From assembly GCA_016935985.1 (NCBI GenBank), contig JAFGPW010000008.1, positions 1-64,000 on the forward strand: a DNA stretch of 64,000 nucleotides, written 5' to 3'. Positions 17,004-25,097 of this stretch are shown here, one piece after another. The translations under genes and the position numbers were made by a program. This DNA is from Candidatus Woesearchaeota archaeon (lineage in GTDB: Archaea > Nanobdellota > Nanobdellia > Woesearchaeales > JAFGPW01). The stretch's first letter is position 1. Each line of letters starts with the position of its first letter. Below the pieces are notes generated by a model. That model was not told the DNA's origin. It saw only the letters and a program-made list of their open reading frames with translations, and ran no database searches.

Positions 17004-17564
17004 CTACCTGACAGGCCCTTCGCGCCTGAGGTAGGCCATGACGCGGTCGGCGGTGTCCTCGATAGTATCATCATCGGTGTTGATGATGAGGTCGAAGTGG
17101 GAGGGGTCCTGGAAGTCCTTGATGCCATAATATCTCTCGTATCGTAGGCGCTCCGACCGTTCCCGCCGCTCCTGGAGCCTCATAGTGGTCCCGATGTCGG
17201 TGTTCTCAGGCTCAGCCGAGCGGTCGGATATCCGGTCGGTCGTGACCCGCCGCGCGCCGACCTCGGGCGAGACATCGAGGAATATCTTGATTGAGTGCGG
17301 GATGAAGTGCCAGCCGATCCGGGCGTCGATGATGAAGCCATCCTCCTCCTTCCCGAGGCGTATCTGGCGCGCGTCGAGCGCCTCGTCGACCCACCGTTCC
17401 TTCTCGGCGACCTCGGAGAGCTTGAGGAGCGACATGCCCCTCTCCTTCGCGAGCTCGCGCATGAAGTCGCCGGTCGAGTAGTGCTTGAGATGGAGCATCT
17501 CGGCAAGGCGCTTCCCGACCGTCGACTTTCCGCTGCCGGCCTTGCCCGCGATGGTGATGATCAT
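17004..17564 (-). CDS. cmk: Cytidylate kinase (archaeal type)
   Basis: 186 residues. Walker A is GKAGSGKST, followed by a nucleotide-binding segment (HYSTGDFMRELAKERG), an RIGWHF motif, and a LID with paired Arg. This matches archaeal Cmk, which phosphorylates CMP and dCMP. It follows the FKBP gene in the same direction with a 24-base gap to the PIG-L-like gene upstream, so it may be read from that operon. Confidence 0.9.
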   Translation of the reverse strand: MIITIAGKAGSGKSTVGKRLAEMLHLKHYSTGDFMRELAKERGMSLLKLSEVAEKERWVDEALDARQIRLGKEEDGFIIDARIGWHFIPHSIKIFLDVSPEVGARRVTTDRISDRSAEPENTDIGTTMRLQERRERSERLRYERYYGIKDFQDPSHFDLIINTDDDTIEDTADRVMAYLRREGPVR

Positions 17565-17589
17565 GCCTTCCGGAAAGGCTCCACCCTAT

Positions 17590-18516
17590 TTATTTCTTTG
17601 CCCGGAGCAGGGACGCGTTCGTGATGTACGATTCCATCACCTGCAAGAAATGGGCGAAGGTCATCCGGTACGCGTATCTCCCCTTGTCCTGATACGCTTC
17701 AAGGAGCTCGTCATAATAGAGAGGATGCTTCATGAAAGGGGGTTTCTGGTAGCGGTCATGGTCGAACAGCCCGACGCGCCGGACCTCCTCGATCCTCGGG
17801 TCGCACATGCGGAGCATGGTCGCGAAGCCCTGTCCGGGGTAGAACGCGGTGATGTCGCTCTTGACCGACTCAAGATAGTCGTGCTTGATGTAGCCGGTGG
17901 AGAGGCCGGAAGCGAGGTCGATATCATACACCCAAGGCAGCTCGTGCATCGGGACCTCCTCATAGGCGAACACTCCAATCCCGATGCTGAAAACGCCGGA
18001 GTCGGGGGCGACCTCGCGCTTGTGCCTGGTCGGAAACTCAAAGAGCTCAGCAGGCTCCCGGGTCTCGGCGATGTACCGCTTCAATGCGCGCCACGTGAGA
18101 AGGTGCACCAGGTCGTTCGTCATGCTCGATCCCTCGAAGCCCGGGACGAGGACCTGCTCAGGCCGCTGCATGACGAGCGTTTCGAGGATCCGCGACTCCA
18201 TCTCATTCATATGATAGAGGATCGTCGTCGGATCGCGGGAATACTCGTCGATGAGCGAGAGACGGATGACAGATTCCAGGAATCCGAGCGCCTTTATCTG
18301 GTGGTCGCGGTAGCCGAGCCATGCCATCGCCTCCGCCGAGTGGTTGAGATAGGTGCGCAGCGAGGACGCCGTGTCCGGACAGTCCGCCTCGCCGTTCGTG
18401 ACCCAGGTGAGCGTGATGCTGTGAGAGTAGGCGTTGAGCGCGTCGAGGATGCCGAGCGCGAAGAACTCGTCGCCGGGCCGGGCGAGCAACGCCGAGATCC
18501 TTTTGGGATCGCTCAT
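17590..18516 (-). CDS. PIG-L/LmbE-like protein with altered active site
   Basis: 308 residues. The N-terminus RISALLARPGDEFFALGILD aligns with the PIG-L/LmbE signature (AHPDDE), but the first zinc His is Arg and the catalytic Asp is Gly. The second block (EQVLVPGFEGSSMTNDLVHL) corresponds to the GHPDH region, with a single His retained. Members normally deacetylate N-acetylglucosamine derivatives using zinc. This copy is either inactive or uses other ligands. Its start overlaps the stop of the alpha/beta-hydrolase gene by ATGA, so the two are made together. Assignment by motif alignment only. Confidence 0.55.
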   Translation of the reverse strand: MSDPKRISALLARPGDEFFALGILDALNAYSHSITLTWVTNGEADCPDTASSLRTYLNHSAEAMAWLGYRDHQIKALGFLESVIRLSLIDEYSRDPTTILYHMNEMESRILETLVMQRPEQVLVPGFEGSSMTNDLVHLLTWRALKRYIAETREPAELFEFPTRHKREVAPDSGVFSIGIGVFAYEEVPMHELPWVYDIDLASGLSTGYIKHDYLESVKSDITAFYPGQGFATMLRMCDPRIEEVRRVGLFDHDRYQKPPFMKHPLYYDELLEAYQDKGRYAYRMTFAHFLQVMESYITNASLLRAKK

Positions 18517-19520
18517 CGTAGGAGGTGCTCCGTGATCGCCGTCCTGACCTCTGTCGGGAACGGCCTTGAGATGCCCGTGTCATCGAGGTGCCTGAGGTGG
18601 TGGCCGTAGGGAAGCATCCTCGACATGGTCCTGCCGGACTTATTCTCCCTGAGCTCGGCGACGAACTCCTCTGTCTGCAGCGGCGTCGACACGGTGTCGA
18701 ACTCGCCGTACAGGACGAAGGTGTCGATGCCGTCGAGGTAGCGCCCGTTCTCCCTCGCTGTCCTGGTCAGGTCGACCTGCTTGAGCCTGGCGTACGATGC
18801 GAGCGGGAGGTCGGGCTCGCCCAGGTGGTACATCCTATCGTCGAGGATCGCGATGTCATCGCGATGCTTCGCTATCTGATGGCCGATCCATCTCCAGGGC
18901 TGGGCTCCGAGCTCGTAATTCTTCGCGATGAAGTGCATCCACGAGAACGAGTGCTTCTTCGCGCGTATCCGCCGCTTCTCCCCGACGCTCCTGCTCTCAT
19001 GCCGGTGGAAGTAGCGTATCGGGTTCACCATCGGGGACATGAGGAGCATCTTCTCGGCGATCGGCCCGCCGGTCGCGATCCGGTAGCCCGTCGCGGCATA
19101 GAGCGTCTCGACGCAGCCCCCCGACTGCGCCATGATGCGCAGCCTCGACATGTCGACATAGGGCAGCTCGGCCACCGCGTTACGCACCTCGAGCAGGTCG
19201 TTCGCCCAGTCATTGAACTCGATCATGTGCTTGTGCCCGGACGGATTGCGCTTGAAGGTCTCGCCGTGGTACCTCTTGTCGTAGAGGATGGTGGCCACGC
19301 GGCTGTCCGTGTCTGCGGCGTGGATATCATCCGAGATCATTCTATTGGTATGGGTATAAGTCCCGCCGAGGCCGGTGACAAGGATGATGGGGATGAGCGG
19401 TTCGGTGAGCGGCGTCTCCTCACGCATCCTGACCTCTGCCCTGAGCCTCTGGTCACCGGAGAACACGGGGAGCAGGGATTCCACGGTCCTGGTCTCGAGC
19501 GAGCCGTCTTGATGATCCAT
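18513..19520 (-). CDS. Alpha/beta-hydrolase coupled to PIG-L-like protein
   Basis: About 335 residues. A nucleophile elbow AQSGGC (Gly-x-Ser-Gly-like), an acid in LYGEFDTVSTP and a His in YGHHLRHLDD make a plausible Ser-Asp-His triad. The oxyanion segment is LVTGLGGTYTHTNR. ATG 19520 is chosen because the reverse TATA box TTTATAAAC (19543-19551) predicts transcription from about 19522, making it leaderless. Substrate unknown. It heads an operon with the PIG-L-like gene and cytidylate kinase. Confidence 0.7.
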   Translation of the reverse strand: MDHQDGSLETRTVESLLPVFSGDQRLRAEVRMREETPLTEPLIPIILVTGLGGTYTHTNRMISDDIHAADTDSRVATILYDKRYHGETFKRNPSGHKHMIEFNDWANDLLEVRNAVAELPYVDMSRLRIMAQSGGCVETLYAATGYRIATGGPIAEKMLLMSPMVNPIRYFHRHESRSVGEKRRIRAKKHSFSWMHFIAKNYELGAQPWRWIGHQIAKHRDDIAILDDRMYHLGEPDLPLASYARLKQVDLTRTARENGRYLDGIDTFVLYGEFDTVSTPLQTEEFVAELRENKSGRTMSRMLPYGHHLRHLDDTGISRPFPTEVRTAITEHLLR

Positions 19521-19542
19521 GCCTGCCGACAACATACGCCTG

Positions 19543-19590
19543 TTTATAAATCTTACTATTTTAATCACTTTATAGTGACAAATATATTCC
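19543..19590. promoter_or_regulatory. Divergent promoter pair
   Basis: A leftward TATA box (TTTATAAAC on the reverse strand, 19543-19551) serves the hydrolase gene. A rightward one (ACAAATATATT, near 19578-19588) serves the regulator gene at 19634. Between them lies CACTTTATAGTG, a palindrome at 19567-19578 that could be an operator. Confidence 0.5.
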
Positions 19591-19633
19591 CTTTTACGCA
19601 ACAATTATATTGTCCGGCAGCCTCCGCCAGCGC

Positions 19634-20503
19634 ATGGCACAGGAAGCTCTTCTCGAGAAGGTCTCGCTCCTCCTCCTGAAGAAAGGGTTCACGGTCAAGC
19701 GGCTCGCCCGCAGCTGCTTCGACCTGCTCGCGCGTCAGGAGCGTACCATCCTCCTGATCAAGCTCCTTGAGGACGCGAACGCCGTCTCGAAGGAGTACGC
19801 CGAGCAGATGGCGAACCTCTCCTCCTATCTCTCTGCCTCCCCACTGATCGTCTGCGCGAAGGCTGGCGGCGCGCTGCAGGACCAGGTCGTCTACCAGCGC
19901 TTCGGGATCATCACCCTGACATACGCCACCTTTGGCGAGGCGCTCGACCGGCACCTGCCAACGGTCATACGGACCAAGGCAGGCCTTACTGTGCAGGTGG
20001 CCGGCGACGCCTTCCGGAAGAAGCGCGAGGAGCTCGGCGAGTCGCTCGCGACGATCGCCTCGAAGGTCGGCGTCTCGCCGCGGATGGTGGCGAAATACGA
20101 GCAGGGCCATGCCATATCCTTCGGGAAGGCGAAACGGCTCTACAACCTGCTCGGTCCTGACGTCTTCACCCGTATCGACGTGCTGCATCAGCACCTGCAC
20201 TACACCGAGGAGCCGCGGTCCGGCGTCTCGCGCAAGTTCGCCTCCCTCGGCTTCGCGACGCTCGAGCCCAAGCGCGTGCCCTTCGACGTGCTCGCCAAGC
20301 AGGAGAAGGAGATCATCCTCACCAGGATCGGGGACAAGCCTGACAGGCAGCTCGACCCGCTCTCGCGCCTGCTCGACGCCGACCGGCTCGCGATCTTCTC
20401 CAAGCGCAAGCCGAAGCACATCGCCGGGCTCTCGAAGGAGGAGTTCATGGACTTCGAGTCCGCCCAGGAGCTGATCAGGTTCATCAAGGAGTCGAACGAA
20501 TGA
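19634..20503 (+). CDS. Archaeal HTH regulator (COG1395 type)
   Basis: 289 residues. The N-terminal restriction-endonuclease-like domain has the pattern LLLLKKGFTVKRLARSCFDL and QERTILLIKLLEDANAVSKE. A central Xre-type HTH (KKREELGESLATIASKVGVS, MVAKYEQG) and a C-terminal domain follow. This matches the conserved archaeal COG1395 regulators, whose targets are mostly unknown. The start is ATG 19634 (MAQEALLEK). Its stop overlaps the next gene's ATG as ATGA, coupling it to the Nth-YkgJ fusion. Confidence 0.85.
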   Translation: MAQEALLEKVSLLLLKKGFTVKRLARSCFDLLARQERTILLIKLLEDANAVSKEYAEQMANLSSYLSASPLIVCAKAGGALQDQVVYQRFGIITLTYATFGEALDRHLPTVIRTKAGLTVQVAGDAFRKKREELGESLATIASKVGVSPRMVAKYEQGHAISFGKAKRLYNLLGPDVFTRIDVLHQHLHYTEEPRSGVSRKFASLGFATLEPKRVPFDVLAKQEKEIILTRIGDKPDRQLDPLSRLLDADRLAIFSKRKPKHIAGLSKEEFMDFESAQELIRFIKESNE

Positions 20504-21474
20504 AGACGGAAGAGCGGGTACGCGCGATCGTCCGGACCCTGAAACGGAGATACACGCACACCTTCTACGCGACGCTCGACCCCTTCCCGGTGCTGATCAC
20601 GACCGTCCTCTCCCAGCGGACGATGGACATCGTCACCTTCCCGGTCGCGAACATCCTCCTCAAGAGATATCCGACGGCTGCGGAGCTCGCGAAGGCGAAG
20701 CGGAGCGATGTGGAGCGGATCATCAGGCCGATCGGCTTCTACCGGCAGAAGGCCTCGCGGATCATCAGGATCGCGCAGGATATACTGGTGCGGTTCAAGG
20801 GGAGGGTGCCTGATGATGCCGGTCGGCTGCTCACCCTCGATGGCGTCGGGCGCAAGACCGCGAACTGCGTGCTCGCCTACTCGTTCGGGAAAGCGGCGAT
20901 CGCGGTCGACACCCATGTCCACCGGATCAGCAACCGGCTCGGGCTCGTCGATACCGCGACCCCGCTCGAGACCGAGAGGGCGCTCGAACGGATCGTCCCT
21001 GAAGCGCTTAAGAAGGACATCAACTGGCTGCTGGTCAGGCACGGCCAGGAGACCTGCAGGCCGATCGGCCCGCGCTGCGACGTCTGCCCGATCATCTCCT
21101 GGTGCGAGCGCTGCGACCTGCCCCGCGGTTTCACGTGCAAGGGCTGCGACTACTGCTGCCGCATGGTGCCGATTCTCGACGCTGCCGACATCAGACGGAT
21201 CGAGGCTGCGGGGAAGAGGCGTGCCGACTTCGTGCGGACCGAGAGCGAGGGCCGGACGGTGATGCGGATGCAGGACGGGAGATGTGTCTTCCTCAAGGAA
21301 GGGGACAATAATCTCTGTTCCATCTACGAGAATCGCCCCCGGCTCTGCCGGCTCTACCCCTTCAGGAAGAAGGACATCGACGACTGCATGAAGAAACGGT
21401 TCAGCCAGAAGCGGCTCGCGAGGCTCGAGCGCGAGGGCAAGCTCTCGATGACGCGACTGCTCTTCAGGGGATGA
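20500..21474 (+). CDS. nth: Endonuclease III fused to a YkgJ-type cluster domain
   Basis: 324 residues. Residues 1-205 are endonuclease III: the HhH motif LDGVGRKTANCVL contains the catalytic Lys, DTHVHRISNRLG contains the catalytic Asp, and the [4Fe-4S] ligands follow C-x6-C-x2-C-x5-C (CRPIGPRCDVCPIISWC). Residues about 210-324 form a second domain with CKGCDYCCRM and LCSIYENRPRLCRLYPF, the signature of the YkgJ (UPF0153) zinc/iron-binding family. The glycosylase/AP-lyase removes oxidised pyrimidines. The joined domain is unusual and may sense metal or redox state. It faces the EndoQ-like gene. Confidence 0.9.
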   Translation: MKTEERVRAIVRTLKRRYTHTFYATLDPFPVLITTVLSQRTMDIVTFPVANILLKRYPTAAELAKAKRSDVERIIRPIGFYRQKASRIIRIAQDILVRFKGRVPDDAGRLLTLDGVGRKTANCVLAYSFGKAAIAVDTHVHRISNRLGLVDTATPLETERALERIVPEALKKDINWLLVRHGQETCRPIGPRCDVCPIISWCERCDLPRGFTCKGCDYCCRMVPILDAADIRRIEAAGKRRADFVRTESEGRTVMRMQDGRCVFLKEGDNNLCSIYENRPRLCRLYPFRKKDIDDCMKKRFSQKRLARLEREGKLSMTRLLFRG

Positions 21475-21481
21475 GCCGCGG

Positions 21482-22744
21482 TCACCAGAACTCCTCAAGG
21501 CCCTTCTGGACGTGCTTGGGCTGCGTGAGCGTCTCCTCGACCTTGAGGGAGCTGTCGAAGACCGGTTCGCCGTACACGCCGTCATACCCCGGCTTGAAGG
21601 GGATCTTCTGCTCCCTGTTCCTGATGATGAGCCCGGCGAGCTTCGGGTCGGTCGCCTTCGCGAGCTCTTCCTGACTCGCATCGAGCAGCACGGCGAACTC
21701 ATTCCTGAACGCCTTGATGAGGTCGTTGTAGAATGCCCACACCCTCTTAGTCGTGACCGCCTGGCCGGTGGCGCCCGCGATGAGCTCGGAGAGCGGGATC
21801 AGGTTATGGTACGGCCTGGCTCCCGCATGCCTGAACCCCTCCTCGCGGTCGGCGAGCTCCTCGACGCGGTAGGCGACGCCGATCGTCATCTCCCTGCCGC
21901 ACTTCGGGCAGATCTTCCGTGCCTTCATCGAGTCTGACGGCGCCATGCACACGCCGCATGCCCGGTGGCCATCGTAATGGTATTTCCCTTCCTCAGGCCA
22001 GAACTCGATCGTGCCGGAGAGGCCGTCGCCGGTGCGTATCGCTTTGATGAGGTCCTTGTAGGTCGGCGCGATGTCGAAGACCGTCGCCTCGCGGCCGATG
22101 CGCCACGGCCAGAAAGAATGGAGGTCAGAGAACGAGACGATCCTGTAAGGGTCGAGCTGGGACAGCCGCCAGTTCATCTTCGGGTCGCTCGAGAGCCCGG
22201 TCTCGATCGCATGGATGTGCCTTGTCTGGTCCTTGAAGCAGTCCTGCACGGTGTCGAATCCCGACTTCGAGCCGAGCATGCCGAACCACGGGGTCCAGAT
22301 GTGCGCGGGGATGACCTCGATGTCCTTACTGATGCCGCGCAGGCGCTCGACGAACTCCGGGCTCGGGATCTTGAATATGGGTCTCCCATCATAGTCGACG
22401 CGTCCCTTCGTGAGCAGGTATTCGGTGATCTGGTCGACGACCTCGAACGAGGGCGCGAGGACCACCTGATGGATGCGCCTGCCCTTGCCGTCTTGGGTAT
22501 AGACAAGGCTGATCTCGGTCTGCAGGCAGAAAGGGAACCCGCTCTTCGTCTTCGGGAGTCCGGTATCGTCTTGGGTCAGGTTCGCTTTCAGCTCGGCGAT
22601 CCACTTCGGGTGCGTGAAGTCGCCGGTGCCGACCAGGCCGAGCCCCTTCACACGTCCCCACTTCTCGAGGTTCGCGAGATCGAGCTGGTCGCTCGTCCCC
22701 TGAGCGAAGCGGGAGTGCACGTGGAGGTCGGCGAAGAGCTTCAT
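21482..22744 (-). CDS. EndoQ-like PHP nuclease (COG1379)
   Basis: 420 residues. A PHP domain starts ADLHVHSRFAQGTSDQ, with metal-ligand segments GTGDFTHP, TEISLVY, IPAHIWTPWFG and SFSDLHSFWP. A zinc-binding segment follows (CGVCMAPSDSMKARKICPKC). The order and length match the COG1379 family that includes thermococcal endonuclease Q, which nicks DNA 5' of deaminated bases (uracil, hypoxanthine, xanthine). Its 3' end is 7 bases from the convergent endonuclease III gene, making a base-repair pair. The specificity is inferred from family. Confidence 0.85.
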   Translation of the reverse strand: MKLFADLHVHSRFAQGTSDQLDLANLEKWGRVKGLGLVGTGDFTHPKWIAELKANLTQDDTGLPKTKSGFPFCLQTEISLVYTQDGKGRRIHQVVLAPSFEVVDQITEYLLTKGRVDYDGRPIFKIPSPEFVERLRGISKDIEVIPAHIWTPWFGMLGSKSGFDTVQDCFKDQTRHIHAIETGLSSDPKMNWRLSQLDPYRIVSFSDLHSFWPWRIGREATVFDIAPTYKDLIKAIRTGDGLSGTIEFWPEEGKYHYDGHRACGVCMAPSDSMKARKICPKCGREMTIGVAYRVEELADREEGFRHAGARPYHNLIPLSELIAGATGQAVTTKRVWAFYNDLIKAFRNEFAVLLDASQEELAKATDPKLAGLIIRNREQKIPFKPGYDGVYGEPVFDSSLKVEETLTQPKHVQKGLEEFW

Positions 22745-22793
22745 GGGGCCGACGATGCCGAGGGATTATAAATAAGTTGTGGAGGAGGGGGGA

Positions 22794-23852
22794 TCAGAGC
22801 CTGCTCAGGGCAGCTCCGGTCTGGCCGATGTAGCTCGATTCCCCCCTATACTTTTTCCCATCCCCTAAGAGCGGCACGAGGAAGAACTCCGATTGGCGCA
22901 TGCCCGCGACGAGCGTATAGTCATCGAGGAGCAGGTTCTCGAAGGTGATGTTGCCGTGGAATATGTTCTTCGGGCCGATGTAGGGGGCGTCGGCGTGCGA
23001 GAGGAATGGCTGCGGCGCGAATCGGGGATCGCCAGTCCGCATGTACTTCTGCAGCGACATCACCGAACCGCCCTGCGATACGTAGCCGCAATGCCCTTCC
23101 GGGATCTCCACATACTCGGCGCTCGCCGACAGGAAGAACGTGCCTCGTCCCAGCCGGACCGGCGTCTCGATGGAGACCGCACGGAAATCATCGATATGGG
23201 GCACGCCGGGGACGAGGATGCGGTCGGGATTGTAGATATGGACCTGGGGGCCCATGGTGAGCTGCATGCCCCCCGGATGCTCGAAATAGGAGAGCGGAGG
23301 AATAATCCCTTTCCGCGTGACCGTGAACGTCCCGTCGAGGATCATCATCCGCAGCCGCCAATTCGGCACATGGCCGATGCCGCGCTCGAGATAGAGCTGC
23401 GCCATCGAATCCCCCCGCCTGATGAAGACGCGCGTGCCTCCGGCCTTGAGCGCGCAGAGCGGGGTGAAGGAGCGTCTCTCCTCGCTCGGGCGCAGCTCTT
23501 CGCTCGTGTCGTGCACCCGCACGCCGAGCCGGGCCCAGCCGCTCCGTGAGGTGATGGCCCCGTGATAGCCTCCGGCGAGGGTCATCCGTTCGCGAGGCTG
23601 CCAGAGGAAGAAATCATCCGGCTCGATGATCATTCCCCACGCCGGGATCTCCACCTCTTCGAGCTCCGATGCGATATATTCCGCATCCGAATGGTCAGCC
23701 CCGTCACCGACCGCCTTCGGGCACCTGTCCTTATGGCGGTAGAGCTTCTCCAGATGGAGGTCAAGAGAGAAGAGATTATAGCCATCCCTACCCTCAATGA
23801 CGATGTCACCGCGTTCCTCAGCATCAAGGAGGGCGTCTATGGTCAGGATCAT
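22794..23852 (-). CDS. dCTP deaminase/dUTPase-fold protein, two-domain
   Basis: About 352 residues. The segment YHGAITSRSGWARLGVRVHD matches the trimeric dUTPase/dCTP deaminase core (usually GRSSLARLG). A second half ends in YIGQTGAALSRL, as in the C-terminal arm of this superfamily. The length of about twice a single domain suggests a tandem fold. ATG 23852 is chosen because the reverse TATA-like ATATTTATC near 23877-23885 would start transcription just before it. The substrate (dCTP, dUTP or none) is not determinable; deaminase catalytic residues were not verified. Confidence 0.65.
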   Translation of the reverse strand: MILTIDALLDAEERGDIVIEGRDGYNLFSLDLHLEKLYRHKDRCPKAVGDGADHSDAEYIASELEEVEIPAWGMIIEPDDFFLWQPRERMTLAGGYHGAITSRSGWARLGVRVHDTSEELRPSEERRSFTPLCALKAGGTRVFIRRGDSMAQLYLERGIGHVPNWRLRMMILDGTFTVTRKGIIPPLSYFEHPGGMQLTMGPQVHIYNPDRILVPGVPHIDDFRAVSIETPVRLGRGTFFLSASAEYVEIPEGHCGYVSQGGSVMSLQKYMRTGDPRFAPQPFLSHADAPYIGPKNIFHGNITFENLLLDDYTLVAGMRQSEFFLVPLLGDGKKYRGESSYIGQTGAALSRL

Positions 23853-23946
23853 GGGGGTGGGAACGACGGCTCCTAGATAAATATTCACTTCAGAGTGGAG
23901 CATCACCTGCACAAATTATAAATAGTCATGGGCCCACAATCACTAC

Positions 23947-24291
23947 ATGGCGCTCGATACCCTGATCATGCAGGTGGCGGTGTTCATCGGGATCATGGTT
24001 CTCTCCTCAGTCCCGCTCTACCTCGCGATCAGGCTCCTCGGCGGCGAGGCGACCCTCTTCAGGGTCATCGTGATGAACATCATCGCCGGCTTCATCGCTG
24101 GGCTGCTGAGGGATGCTCTTCCTGGTTTCATCGGCGCAGTCATCGCGTTCCTCGGGCTGCTCTTCATCTACAAGCACTCCTTCAGGCTCGGCTGGCTGCG
24201 GACGTTCGTCGCGTGGCTGCTGCAGTTCTTCATAGCGGCGATCATCATCGTGCTCATCGTCATGATAGGGGTAGGCTTCCTCGCTTTCTAG
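23947..24291 (+). CDS. Small membrane protein, four helices (copy 1)
   Basis: 114 residues, nearly all hydrophobic, with about four helices and a LYLAIRLLGGEATLFRVIV segment between helices. ATTATAAATAG about 30 bases upstream (23917-23927) makes it nearly leaderless. The following gene encodes a clear relative (LYLALRLLGADPSFRKAVV), so the pair arose by duplication. No family is recognised. Confidence 0.65.
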   Translation: MALDTLIMQVAVFIGIMVLSSVPLYLAIRLLGGEATLFRVIVMNIIAGFIAGLLRDALPGFIGAVIAFLGLLFIYKHSFRLGWLRTFVAWLLQFFIAAIIIVLIVMIGVGFLAF

Positions 24292-24300
24292 GGGACGGCG

Positions 24301-24672
24301 ATGGCGATCGGCATCATCCTGGGGCTGGCGCTCCTCCTCCTCTACCTAGTCGTCGCGGCAATTCCTCTCTATCTCGCGCTGCGTCTTCTCGGAGCTGATC
24401 CATCGTTCAGGAAAGCGGTGGTCGCGAATCTCACTGTCGCTGCTATCGCAGGCCTTTTACAGTGGTTAATAGGCTTTTTTCCCGGTATTCTCATTTCTTT
24501 CGTCCTTATCCTGTTCATACTCAATAAAATGTTCGATATCGGGTGGGGGAAGGCTTTCATCGTCCTTATTGTCGAAATAATCATCATATGGGTCGCCTTT
24601 ATCCTCATGGCATTGTTAGGAATCGGTTTTCTCGCATCCTTAGGAATTTACAGTCGATTGGGCTTATTCTGA
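24301..24672 (+). CDS. Small membrane protein, four helices (copy 2)
   Basis: 123 residues with about four helices and the same PLYLALRLLG motif as its upstream neighbour, 9 bases away. The last third is more AT-rich than the first. The two paralogues could form a heteromeric membrane complex. Function unknown. Confidence 0.65.
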   Translation: MAIGIILGLALLLLYLVVAAIPLYLALRLLGADPSFRKAVVANLTVAAIAGLLQWLIGFFPGILISFVLILFILNKMFDIGWGKAFIVLIVEIIIIWVAFILMALLGIGFLASLGIYSRLGLF

Positions 24673-24730
24673 GCATTTTTCTTCGTTATCGGTAATATGT
24701 CATTACTATTTGGTTATTACAAAATAGAAA

Positions 24731-24740
24731 TATTTAAATA
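24731..24740 (+). promoter_or_regulatory. TATA box flanked by TTACTATTT repeats
   Basis: TATTTAAATA lies 50 bases before the short gene at 24791. The nonamer TTACTATTT occurs on both sides (about 24703-24711 and 24757-24765), a plausible binding-site pair for an autoregulator. Confidence 0.45.
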
Positions 24741-24790
24741 ATAGTGTTACTATTTAGTAGCTACATTAAGTGGAAAGGGGTGATACTCGC

Positions 24791-24898
24791 ATGATCATCA
24801 CGCATGACGGAAAGCCGATCGCGGCCGTGAACCAGCGGACCATCAGCTTCGATGCCATCAAGAGCATCGTATCCGAGCTCGAGGGGGAGCTCAACTGA
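24791..24898 (+). CDS. 35-residue Phd-like antitoxin-type small protein
   Basis: The 35-codon frame begins MIITHDGKPIAAVNQR, recalling the Phd/YefM antitoxin core (I-x-R/H-x-G-K-P-V/I-A). It continues with a short acidic helix ending SELEGELN. It has its own TATA box (24731-24740) and GGGGTGAT (24777-24784) as ribosome site. An alternative GTG at 24770 adds seven residues. No toxin gene is adjacent, so it may be an orphan or truncated antitoxin. The resemblance is short and could be superficial. Confidence 0.4.
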   Translation: MIITHDGKPIAAVNQRTISFDAIKSIVSELEGELN

Positions 24899-24929
24899 TC
24901 AGACTCAACTCTATGTTGATGCCACCACC

Positions 24930-25005
24930 AATCATGAAGGGCTGCCACCACCTCTAGGATTTCGTTCTACGATTTCCACCCCTCATTCACCAGCCCTTCA
25001 TGATT
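24930..25005 (+). repeat. 15-bp inverted repeat with 46-base loop
   Basis: AATCATGAAGGGCTG (24930-24944) and CAGCCCTTCATGATT (24991-25005) are perfect reverse complements. The right arm is followed by a pyrimidine run (TCTTTCTTTTC). It could end the transcript of the small gene at 24791, or be the remains of a mobile element. Confidence 0.6.
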
Positions 25006-25040
25006 TCTTTCTTTTCGCATCCTTCTCCATCACCACAACG

Positions 25041-25086
25041 CTTATATACGATTCTTCGTTGCTCCCTTTCAGCAGCCCACGGGCTG
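25041..25086 (+). promoter_or_regulatory. SerRS promoter and leader hairpin
   Basis: CTTATATACG at 25041-25050 is a TATA box. Transcription should start near 25070. A 5-bp hairpin CAGCC/GGCTG (25073-25086) then ends at the ribosome site GAGGAGGGG before ATG 25098. Confidence 0.5.
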
Positions 25087-25097
25087 AGGAGGGGACC

